DNA of 64,000 bases from NCBI RefSeq assembly GCF_904849725.1, contig NC_058518.1:413609081-413673080 (forward strand), written 5' to 3'. A model generated the notes under the pieces. The model searched no databases. It had not been told where the DNA came from and worked only from the letters and a program-made list of their open reading frames with translations. Shown piece by piece: positions 54,916 to 64,000 of the stretch. A program made the position numbers and the translations under genes. Numbering within the stretch: position 1 is the first letter of the stretch; each line of letters begins with the position of its first letter. Source of the DNA: Hordeum vulgare subsp. vulgare. Taxonomy: Eukaryota; Streptophyta; Magnoliopsida; Poales; Poaceae.

Positions 54916-56096
54916 TAACAGAATTGTGCATAGTTATAATTGTGATCATTCATGGCATAGTCTCACATATGCATTATGTACGTGACAAGTAGATCGTTAA
55001 TCCAACTGCATCTACTACTATTACTCCACCCCAAGATTGCTATCCAACATGCATCTCAAAGTATGAAGTTCATGATAAACAGAGTCACATGGTAAGCAAG
55101 ATGCCATAATGTAGGCAAAGAAAACCTAGCAATAAGATTAACCTCATCATTTAATCCTTAGTGGAAAAACACAATACATTCCTTGGCCCCTTATGTCACT
55201 AGGCAAGATGACCGCAAGGTTGAACCAACTATGATGCACCACCCTTTCTGAAAATTTATTTATCTACTTGGCCAAAGAAGACTTATAGATCAAAAAGTGT
55301 GTATAGCTAAAAAATTACATATATAAGACACTTCAACAAAATGAAATATAGCCCAATGACTAATCAGATCGTAAATCCAGAATTCTTCTGATCCCGGCAA
55401 ACACACCCCAGAATATTCCATTAGATTAATCTTAGAGAAGACCAGTGTATTAAATATCAAAAGAGATAGAGATATAGAAAGAGAGAGAGAGAGAGAGAGA
55501 GTCAGAGAGAGAAAACCATCTAGCTACTACTATGGATCCATAGATCCTTGTTGGATTACTCACACATCATCATGGAAGCAACAAGGTTGATGAAGTTGCC
55601 CCCCAATAATTCCCCGCTCCATGGATCCTTGGAAAAGTATTGTAGATGAGATAACTTCGGATCAAAGGCTTGCGATGGCGATAACATCCGTTCAATTTTG
55701 CTTCCGAGGGTTGGGGAAATCACATAATTTATTATTGGTTGGGAATTAGGGAAAACGGGTGCTTGTGGTCCGCACAAGCTTAGTCGGCGCGCCCTCTTGG
55801 CTGCGGCCCCAGGGCTTGTGCGTGCCTTGTGGGTCGTGTGTTATCTCCCTGAAATTTCTGGTGTTGCATATATTCCTAAAAAATTCCTCATAATTTTTCA
55901 TCGTGTTTGGACCTTTGTAGGTATGGATTTTCTACACAACCAAAAATATGGAAAAAAAACAAGAACTGACACTGGGCACTAAATTAATAGTTTGTGAAGA
56001 AAAATAATATAAAATTGACATATAAAGTATACAAAAGTGATACCATAATAGCATTTAACAATAAAAAAATTATAGATACGTATAAGACGTATTACC
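54916..56096 (-). repeat. Minus-strand Gypsy LTR, truncated at its end
   Basis: On the minus strand it starts TAATACGTCTTATACGTATC at 56096 and follows the LTR at 1534-3224, including the CATCTACTACTATTACTCC stretch (55009 here, 2159 there). The last third or so of the LTR is absent. A (GA)n run lies at 55477-55512. Confidence 0.7.
55477..55512 (+). repeat. (GA)n microsatellite
   Basis: A run of AGAGAG with one TC interruption inside the minus-strand LTR. The other copies of this LTR have only a short AGAGAG here. Confidence 0.9.
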
Positions 56097-56361
56097 CTCC
56101 TCCAAGGGCGGCAAGCGTCAGAGGGCGCTCGATAACCACGTGACAGGCCCCTTCTTGGCGGTGACCATTAGGAGCCCCGATTCACCTCGAAATTCCTCCG
56201 AGGAGTCATCGCTCTCGGGCCTACTCCTGGCGACTCCCACCGCCGCCACTCACCATGTTGTGACATAGAACCATCTGTGCTCCATCCGACCGTCTCACCT
56301 CATCTCATCTTTAACCATGACATGATGACCTTCTAGTTAATCGTAATGCCTCCTCCCCAAA
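56097..56361. other. Unassigned GC-rich segment
   Basis: 265 bases between the Gypsy LTR and the Copia LTR. It is rich in CCGCC and TCCTCC words, and I recognise no gene or repeat. The Copia element inserted at its right edge, with CCAAA (56357-56361) as the candidate target copy. Confidence 0.35.
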
Positions 56362-57091
56362 TGAAAGGATCGATATGGTTGAATAGAGGGGGGCTGAATA
56401 GGCAACAACCACTTTTTAATTAATCTTAGCAAGTTAGGGTAAGCAACATATGGGTTCACAAAAATATCATCAACGGGGTGAACCTATATGAAGCTAACAA
56501 CAAGAACTACTAAGACAAGTAAGATATAGACAACAACATAAGCATACACGAAGTAAAGGTTAGAGATAACCACAAGTGGAACCAATGAAGACGAGGATGT
56601 GTTACCGAAGTTTCTTTCTTTTGAAAGGAATTACGTCTTCGTTGGAGCGGTGTGGAGGCACAATGCTCCCCAATAAGCCACTAGGGCCACCGTATTCTCC
56701 TCACGCCCTCACACGATGCGAGGTACCGTGATTCCACTATAGGTGCCCTTGAAGGCGGCAACCGAACCTTTACAAACAAGGTTGGGACAAAATCCACACA
56801 AAACATGGAGGCTCCCAACAAGACCACGAAGCTTCACCACAATGGAATGTGGCTCCAAGGTGACCTCAACCGTCTAGGATGCTCAAACACCCAAGAGTAA
56901 CAAGATCCGCAAGGGATTGGTGGGGGAATCAACTTTTCTCTTGGTGGAAGTGTAGATCTAGGCCTTCTCAACCAATCCCTAGAGAATCAACAAGTTTGAT
57001 TGCTAGGGAGAGAGATCGGGCACTTTTGAGCTTAGGGAGCAACAATGGAGCTTAGGAGGCTCAAAGGTAGGGTTCCACAGCAACAAGAACC

Positions 57092-57101
57092 CCTTATATA
57101 G
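57092..57101 (-). promoter_or_regulatory. LTR TATA box
   Basis: CTATATAAGG on the minus strand lies 42 bases downstream of the last unit of the palindrome array. It is the likely core promoter for the genomic RNA when present in the 5' LTR. Confidence 0.6.
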
Positions 57102-57143
57102 TGGGGAGGAATCCAACCGTTTTCCCACTCAGAGCCCAAGCCT

Positions 57144-57518
57144 AGCGGTACTACCACTGGCTGTAGCGGTACTACCGATAGCACTCCAGTGGTACTACTG
57201 CTGGCTGCAGCGGTACTACCGCTGGCACTCCAGCGGTACTACCGCTGACAGCAGCGGTACTACCGCTGGGCCCATGATAGTGCATGAACACTACCGGGCC
57301 AACCACCGCCATGAAAGTCTTCAGAAAAAGGTCCGTCGAAGTACAGCCGTTAGGAAGGCGGTACTAAGCTCCTGGAGCGGTACTACCGCTGACCAGGGGC
57401 GGTACTACCACCAACCTAGCGGTACTACTGCTGGCTGCAGCGGTACTACCGCTAGCACTGCAGCGGTACTACCGCTAGGGCTAGCGGTACTACCGCTAGG
57501 CGCAGCGGTACTACCGCT
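57144..57518 (-). repeat. Palindrome array 1: about 14 units of AGCGGTAGTACCGCT (minus strand)
   Basis: On the plus strand the units read AGCGGTACTACCGCT, separated by variable spacers of 5-12 bases, with one larger gap at 57270-57355. About half are exact. Each unit has arms AGCGGTA/TACCGCT around a single central base. Confidence 0.92.
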
Positions 57519-57845
57519 GAGGGACCATTTGCTTAGATGAGATAAACACAGAGGCGAGAGCCACTCCAAAGTTCCAGGTAAGGGGAAAGGAGATAAAGTG
57601 TGTGCATGCAAAATTGATTCCACCGAAACCTTTCCACTACGGGTCCCCTCTTAATAGTGCGGCGTTCCTATGACTCAAAGAAATAGAATCGTAGAGTACA
57701 CCGTGCTTCTGTTCCATGGAAAGAGGGGGCGAGTCGTCTTGTGCCGTTGACATGTGTTATCTGAAATCTTAAAACACACGATTAGTCCTTTGTGGTACTG
57801 TCATCAATCACCAAAATTACTTAGGCATAAACTATGCCCTAACAA

Positions 57846-57866
57846 TCTCCCCCTTTTTGGTGGATT
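57846..57866 (-). other. Polypurine tract of the Maximus-like element
   Basis: CCAAAAAGGGGGAGATTG on the minus strand directly precedes the LTR start. Confidence 0.85.
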
Positions 57867-58158
57867 GATGACAATACCAGATTTGCAGAGTGAATAGTAT
57901 GTGAACATAAAGATAGTGGTATATAAAAATAAGGAGCATATGACTCACATCATATGATAGAAATAAATATCACACTAGTTCAAGTCTCACATCACACAAA
58001 GCAAAGTTAGCAAATAAAAGCAAACCAAGTTCAAAGCAAACACGATAAGATAAGCAAAGCTAAGCAAAGTTCAAATCTCAAATCCAGCTCCTAGACTCTC
58101 TCCCCCTTTGGCACAAGACACCAAAAAGGGGCACACCTAATGACACAGGTGGTCACTC

Positions 58159-60216
58159 CTAATCCTCAGCAGCCCCAGACCCGTCCGTGGCATCCGGATC
58201 GTCCTGCTCCTCCTCATTGTCCTCCTCAGACGCCTCCTCCTCTGCATCAGAGCATTGATAACCTTGAGCCCGCATCCAAGCAGACTCTGGAGTGATGTCG
58301 TCCTCTGAGCCGCTGGAGATATCAACATCAAGTGTCCTCAGGACACGCTTGTGCCTCTGACGGTTCTCCTTCTGGGCCACATGAGTCTGATACTGTCCCT
58401 TGGTCTGCATACCGAAGAGAGTCTTCATCTTATCCTTCAGTTTCACTGCCCAAGATGGCATAGCATAAGAGTGGGACTGAGAAGCGGTGCCTCTTTCAGC
58501 AGCAGTCTCTGTGTCAGTGTCCATGTGCTGAGACGAAGTTGATGGGTTGGCCCATTTGTCCTTGATGCGGAGCCTGATAGGATCGTGCACAAAGTAATCA
58601 GCCTGAAGGTGGAACTCCTCAATCAAATAGGTGTCGTGCCACTTCTGGCGAATATAGGCAAACAAGTAGGGCCCGTAGATGGGAACCTTGCGGTTCATGA
58701 TGCAGTTCCAGAGCTCAGTGAACATCACGTCAGAAATATCGAGAGGGGCAAACTCCTTAGTCATAGCCTCCTCACAAAGTAGAAGCATCTCAGCTAGAGA
58801 ACCATGCACCTCGTCAAAGTTGCTAATGCGAGGAAAGAGAGTGTTGCGGAAGATCCTATGCATGATATCCAGATGCTTGGGGAGCACACCTTTCTTCACA
58901 TAAAGTTGCTGCAGTCTGTCCTTCGCGGGGACCCTATCAGTGGAAGCTGGAGCATGAGGACGCGACCCAATAGGATTGTCAGCTCCCTGAAAGTCGACCT
59001 TGAGAAACTGCATGAATTCAGACCAGCAACATGTCATCTTCTGAGTACCAGTCATCCAAGTCATGGAGCGCACGTCATCAGGCGAGAAGTGAACAGTGAC
59101 ATAGAATTGGGCGACAACATCTGGATCAAAGTCTTTCTTGAAGGAGATGATATCCTTAATGCCAAGCTTGTCAATCAAAGCGAGAGCCTCACCAAAGTAA
59201 TCCGGGTTCCGCTGAAGGTGAGCCAAGTCAATCCACTGAACTGGAACAAAACTCTTCTTGAAGTTGTTGACGATGTCGCGATAGATCCTGCAGTGATCCC
59301 GTGACCAAACATGCTCGACATCCTTGATATGAGCCTTCTCTCCTAGATAGTGATTTTTGGTGCGGAACCGCAGAAAATCCTTAGGGGGCATAGTGCGAAC
59401 GTTGACCCCCTTGTCCTTGTGAGGTGTCTTCTTGAAAGACTTCTTTTTGGGTGGCAGACCGGAAGTGGCGGAGCCCTCTGGAGCCTCTTGATTGCGATAT
59501 TGTTTCGACTGGGTTTCCCGGGGGGGATTCGAGCGGCGAGCACCACCTGTGACACACAAGACACACACTGAAAAAGAGCGACAGAAGGAGTCAAGGCAAT
59601 GAACAAAAAGAGGCATAAAAGTAAACTCACATTGCCAAGAAGATGAAATGAAAAAGAAGAAAGAAAAAAAATATCCTCCTGGCGGTAGTACCGCTACACC
59701 TGGCGGTAGTACCGCTGGGGTCCTAGCAGTAGTACCGCTACCCCTAGCGGTAGTACCGCTGGGGTCCTAGCGGTAGTACCGCTACCCCTGGCGGTAGTAC
59801 CGCTAGGGGGTTGACTTTCAGATCTAAATAAGAAAAAGACCCATAGGAACGGCTAGATTGGATTTACGAGGGCCATGGGTACTGCATATAATCATTACAA
59901 AAACCACCATAGCCCTACACACATGAGGATCTCAAGAATCATCTAGATAACTACATGCCTAGTCAAGAGGATTCAAGTTTTAGATCTAATCCAAAATAAG
60001 AGAAGAAGTGCTTGATCTAAAACATGAAGAACCTAGGGCATGGCAATATAGACGCAATGAATCATAGGACCTACACTCCCCTAGAATATCTCCTTTGTTC
60101 CAACCAAGAACAAAGCACAATACCATAGCCATGGATCCAAATCACCAATGCTCCTAACCCTAAAACAAGAAAACATCAACCAAGAGAATAAAGGGAGGAG
60201 CTTTACCGGAGTCCAT
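58159..60216 (-). CDS. Accessory protein of the Maximus-like element, predicted two exons
   Basis: The large exon (59546-58159) is open for 462 codons without a stop. The same frame is also open upstream to an ATG at 59616. A better start may be the ATG at 60216: a GTAAAG donor at 60206-60201 and a TGTCACAG acceptor ending at 59547 join in phase and give about 465 residues. The protein has a basic N-terminus (KKKSFKKTPHKDK) and a central region with DPDVVAQFYVTVHFSPDDVR. This resembles the putative plant transposon protein domain (Transposase_32 type). Its tail is very acidic. No signal peptide or membrane segment is seen, so an envelope role is not supported. Function unknown. The splice model is an inference. 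Confidence 0.6.
59681..59804 (-). repeat. Palindrome array 2: six units
   Basis: On the plus strand the units read GGCGGTAGTACCGCT, with alternating spacers GGGGTCCT and ACCCCT. Five are near exact. The array lies inside the predicted intron of the accessory gene. Confidence 0.93.
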
Positions 60217-60372
60217 GTCACTTGGTGGAGGAAGGAGGAGTGGAGCAAACCCTCCAACTCAACGGAGAGAAGGGGCTCCACAGATAGAGATCCAAATAGG
60301 GGGAGTTCGGGGTTGGGGAGGGAAGAGCCACGAGGAAGAAGAAAGAGGGCAGGAAAAAACGGGCTCCCCCTC

Positions 60373-60382
60373 CTTTATATAG
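60373..60382 (-). promoter_or_regulatory. Internal TATA box ahead of the accessory gene
   Basis: CTATATAAAG on the minus strand begins 17 bases after the last unit of palindrome array 3 and about 160 bases before the predicted ATG at 60216. The spacing suits a promoter with a pyrimidine-rich 5' leader. No transcript evidence is available. Confidence 0.5.
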
Positions 60383-60399
60383 TCCAAGGGGTACGGGCC

Positions 60400-60632
60400 A
60401 GCGGTAGTACCGCTGGGGTCCCGGCGGTAGTACCGCTACCTGGTGGTAGTACCGCTGCCTGCAGCGGTAGTACCGTTGGGGTCCTGGCGGTAGTACCGCT
60501 CCCCCTGGTGGTAGTACCGCTCCCCCTTGAGACAGCCCTAAAAGTCCTAGTCAGGTCATGGTAGATTGGGGTCCTGGCGGTAGTACCGCTATCCCGAGCG
60601 GTAGTACCGCTACCCATGGCGGTAGTACCGCT
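60400..60632 (-). repeat. Palindrome array 3: nine units
   Basis: On the plus strand the units read AGCGGTAGTACCGCT in two groups (60400-60525 and 60576-60632). Most are exact apart from the first base and one T for C. The array lies immediately upstream (minus strand) of the internal TATA box. Confidence 0.93.
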
Positions 60633-61014
60633 GCAAATGGCACAACTAGACATAGGAGATGAGAAAGACGTGGGCACACGACAAGTCAGTTGTAATAAGA
60701 AGATAACACCAGCAAGATATACTGACTCGTCATTTTGTATCCTTTCTTCCATATGAGAGAAAGGTGGGGGCGGTGGCCGAGGCCACCTATGTTTGAGACA
60801 AAGGTATGACACCGCGAAGAATTATCCTTGGGTTCATGACCAACGCTCGTCTTTGAAGCACAAGTACCATTTGGTAATGGCTAAAGTGAAAGACTAGATC
60901 AATTTATGCATAATGGGGGGAGGAAGAGTTCATTGACAGAACAACACTCCCCCTATGTCCATGCCTACATCTAGAACAAGATCGAATGCATAGTGAGGTG
61001 AAAAGTGCCTAGCT

Positions 61015-64000
61015 TCAATCCACATTACTTGAATCAATGATATTTAGCTCATGCCTTAACTCCCGGAACCTTGCTTCATCTAGGGGCTTAGTGAAAATAT
61101 CTGCAAGTTGCTCTTCAGTGTGGATGAAGTGAACCTCAATATCACCAAGCTTGATATGTTCACGAATGAAGTGATGGCGAATATCAATATGCTTGGTCTT
61201 GCTATGTTGCACTAGGTTGAGGGAAATCTTGATAGCACTTTGATTGTCACATAGAAGAGGCACTTTGTCACAAGTGACACCGTAATCCTTTAAAGTTTAC
61301 CTCATCCATAGCAATTGTGCACAACAACTTGCAGCTGCCACATACTCAGCTTCGGTGGATGATAGTGAGACACAATTCTGCTTCTTTGAAGACTAACTTA
61401 CCAGTGAGCGACCAAGGAATTGGCATCCTCCAGAAGTTGACTTCCTCTCCACAGAATCTCCTGCCCAATCTGAGTCAGAATAGCCTACGAGGTTGAAGTT
61501 TGCTCCTTTGGGATACCATAGGCCAAAGTTTGGGGTATGAGCCAAATATAAAAAGATTCACTTAACAGCCATATAATGACTTTATTTTGGTGCGGATTGA
61601 AACCGTGCACATATCCCTACACTCAACATAATATCTGGTTTAGATGCACAAAGGTAAAGGAGGGATCCAATCATGGAGCGATATACCTTTTGATCCACTG
61701 CTTTACCATTGGGATCACTGTCAAGCTTGCATCTTGTTGGCATGGGGAACTTGACCGGCTTGACATCTTCAAGATCGAACCGTTTGAGCATGTCTTGAGT
61801 GTACTTGGCTTGTTTGATGAAGGTCCCTTCTAGGCCTTGTTTAATCTCGGAGCCGAGGAAGAACTTCAACTCTCCCATCATGGACATCTCAAATTTCTCG
61901 GTCATTAGTGCAGCAAATTCTTCATTGAAGGAAATGTTAGGAGAACCAAAGATAATATCATCAACATATAGTTGGCATATGAAAAATCCCCTTTAACCCT
62001 CTTAGTAAAAAGAGTGGGATCTATCTTCCCAATTTCAAACCCACGATCTTGTAACAACTCAGTAAGATACTCATACCACGCACGTGGGGCTTGTTTAAGG
62101 CCATAGAGTGAGCTTGGGATGTTCGAATCCCGGGGGTTGTTTGACATAGACCAACTCATTTAAAGGACCATTAAGAAAGGCACTTTTCAGATCCATTTGC
62201 TGTAATTTGAAATTATGATGAGAAGCAAATGCAAGCAACATGCGAATAGATTCTAGACGAGCAACAGGGGCAAAGGTTTCACCGTAGTCGATACCCTCGA
62301 CTTGGGAGTAGCCTTGAGCCACCAATCTTGCCTTGTTTCGAATCACAATCCCATTGGCATCTTGCTTGTTTTTGAATATCCATTTGGTCCCGATGACATT
62401 ATGTTCCTCCTTTGGTCTTGGCACTAAATCCCAGACTTGGTTACGCTCGAAGTTGTTAAGTTCTTCATGCATGGCCATAAGCCAATCCTCATCATCGAGC
62501 GCTTCCTGTACCTGTTGAGGTTCACAATACGAAACAAACGCGTGATGCTCACAATAATTCCAAATCTGTTGACGGGTGGATACTCCCTTTTTTAAACTGC
62601 CAAGTACATTCTTCATAAGATGTGAGTTGACTCTCAGCTTGTTCGCAATCTTGGCTACTCGACGCTCCAAGAGTTCTTCATTGGATAACTGGGGAGCATC
62701 GACTTGTTTACTTTGCTTGCCCTTGCGTCTTGAACCTCCCTTGGCACCGACTGTTGGTGCTGCAGAAGGGAATTGCGAGACAGTATCCTGATCATCTTGA
62801 CTTTTGACTTGAGCAGGTTCACTAGTTTGTCCTTGTACTTGTGGTTGCTCTTGATCTTGATCTTGTGCTTCTATTTGGTCTGGATCTTGTGGTTGCACTT
62901 GATCTTGATCATGAGCAGGTTCGGAACCTTGGGTAAGTGCTTGAATATAATGGGACACACCATCATTGTTGGGCAGTTGATCTTGACCTTGAGCTTGTTC
63001 ATCTTGTTGAGAGTCTTCTCTTTGTTCATCGGAAGCGTCTGGGGCTTGTGGGGGTGATGGCTCCACTTGAGTAGAGCATTGTCCTTCTCCTTCGGACACA
63101 AGGGGTTCCTCAGTGGGGAGTATTTGACCAATCCCCATTCTTCTTATGGCTTGGGGAGGAATTTCATCACCTACATCACAAAGACCACTTTGCTCCACTT
63201 GGAAGCCATTATTTTCATCAAACTCCATGTTACACGTCTCCTCAATGAGTCCGGTGGACTTGTTAAGGACACGGTAAGCATGAGAGTTTGTAGCATAACC
63301 AACAAAGATGCCCTCATGTGCTCTAGAATCAAATTTAGCTAAACGTGCACCTTTCTTGAGAATGAAACACTTACAACCGAATACCCGGAAGTACTTGAGA
63401 TTGGGTTTGTTTCAAGTGAGAATCTCATATGGAGTCTTGTTCAGGCCTTTGCGGATATAGAGTCGATTGGACGCATGACATGCTGTGTTGATGGCCTCTG
63501 CCCAAAAGTTATATGGAGATTTGAATTCCGCCATCATTGTTCTTGCAGCGTCCATCAAGGTCCGGTTCTTCCTTTCTTCCACGCCATTTTTTTGAGGGGT
63601 ATATGGTGCTGAATATTGATGTTTTATTCCCTCATCACCTAGAAATTCATCCAAGGTGTAGTTCTTGAACTCGGTGCCGTTGTCACTTCTAATCATCAAG
63701 ATCTTTGCTTCATGTTGACGTTGAGCTTCATTAGCAAAGTTGATGACAGTTTGTTGAGTCTCACTCTTCCTTTTGAATAAATATACCCAGGTGTATCTTG
63801 AGTAGTCATCAACAATCACCAAGCAGTACTTTCTGCCTCCAAGACTATCAAATGATGGAGGGCCGAAAAGATCCATATGGAGGAGCTCCAATGGCCTCTT
63901 AGTGTAAATGAGAGTCGTTGGACGATGAGCAGTTTCATGAATCTTTCCCTTAATGCAGGCACTGCAAGCACGATCTCTAGCAAAACTCACATTTGTTAGT
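61015..64000 (-). pseudogene. pol: Maximus-like pol: integrase, reverse transcriptase, RNase H
   Basis: The integrase zinc-finger end CSACIKGK (63960) is followed by the core with MDLFGPPSFDS, SDNGTEFKNY and YTPQKNGVEERKNRT. A stop lies at 63409-63411. A Gln/Asp-rich linker follows (63100-62740), then [16 protein letters not shown] (62370), [11 protein letters not shown] (62200), [16 protein letters not shown] (62110) and a YVDD motif reached only after a frame change near 61975. RNase H follows (SDWAGD near 61480; CDNQSAIKIS at 61250; IFTKPLDE). A small deletion with frameshift lies near 62098, and further stops near 61580, 61558, 61400 and 61295. Confidence 0.9.

Larger units (their letters stand above)
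56362..57845 (-). repeat. 3' LTR of the Maximus-like element
   Basis: 1484 bp on the minus strand, from TGTTAGGGCATAG (57845) to CGATCCTTTCA (56362). It contains a palindrome array (57144-57518) followed by a TATA box (57101-57092). Confidence 0.85.
56362..64000 (-). mobile_element. Maximus-like (SIRE lineage) Copia retrotransposon, 3' part
   Basis: On the minus strand the window enters at the integrase, then has RT, RNase H, a long non-coding stretch with palindrome arrays, an accessory frame, a polypurine tract and the 3' LTR, which starts TGTTAGGGCATAGTTTATGC. A large extra region with a second frame after pol is characteristic of SIRE/Maximus elements. Gag, protease, primer site and 5' LTR are beyond the window. 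Pol has several breaks, so the copy is not autonomous. Confidence 0.88.

Noticed and set aside
58159..59616. Calling the accessory frame an envelope gene
   Set aside because: No signal peptide, membrane-spanning segment or cleavage site is visible. The protein is basic at the start and acidic at the end, which fits a nucleic-acid or nuclear protein better.
57144..60632. CRISPR-like arrays of a short repeat with spacers
   Set aside because: Repeat units are only 15 bases with 5-12-base spacers that are themselves repeated. The setting is a plant retrotransposon and no cas genes exist.
1..64000. tRNA, rRNA or other structural RNA genes
   Set aside because: No cloverleaf with the B-box GGTTCGANNCC pattern and no rRNA sequence was noticed. 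A tRNAscan or Rfam run would be needed to exclude small ones.

Overview
This window is intergenic DNA from a large grass genome, almost certainly a Triticeae cereal such as wheat, barley or a wild relative. The evidence is the repeat content: an Angela/WIS/BARE1-type Copia element whose LTRs carry the typical start and tRNA-iMet primer site, a Maximus-like (SIRE lineage) Copia element, several Gypsy elements whose LTRs start TGATACGTCTCC or TGTTATGTCC, and a CACTA transposon with TNP2 and TNPA-like genes. I found no convincing intact host gene, no rRNA or tRNA gene, and nothing prokaryotic. Family names come from recognising sequence and were not checked by search.

Layout. 1-3224: 5' part of a minus-strand Gypsy element inserted into an unclassified LTR element (3225-9586) with two long LTRs. 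9906-14829: a small Copia element with 181/185-bp LTRs, complete in outline but broken in frame. 14835-17308: the best candidate for low-copy DNA, with possible exon scraps, a CpG-rich stretch and a 416-bp Tourist/Harbinger-like MITE. About 17640-23300: a plus-strand Gypsy element with a gag-only reading frame, its 3' LTR split by a solo LTR (21599-23111). 23303-25400: a minus-strand Gypsy pol remnant joined to LTR scraps.

25401-50393 is the core: one CACTA transposon with a 3-bp ACA target duplication. Its TNP2 gene is split by Angela (31379-47308, target duplication GTGG[G/C]). Angela is hit twice in turn: by a gene-less Gypsy element in gag (36460-41929, ATCT[G/C]) and by a solo LTR in its 5' LTR (44199-45972, GACGG). 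Because the CACTA itself lies in an older LTR, the nest is four levels deep and the order of events can be read directly.

50397-56096 holds further Gypsy remnants, including two truncated LTRs of opposite orientation meeting near 54916. 56362-64000 is the 3' part of a Maximus-like Copia element: broken pol, an uninterrupted accessory reading frame of unknown function, and the 3' LTR. Two arrays of a 15-base odd palindrome lie just upstream of two TATA boxes, one in the LTR and one ahead of the accessory frame. With a phase-compatible splice pair, this suggests that the accessory frame has its own promoter. That is the most promising unusual feature here. Next come a long hairpin in the CACTA 5' region and several small stem-loops shared between Gypsy copies.
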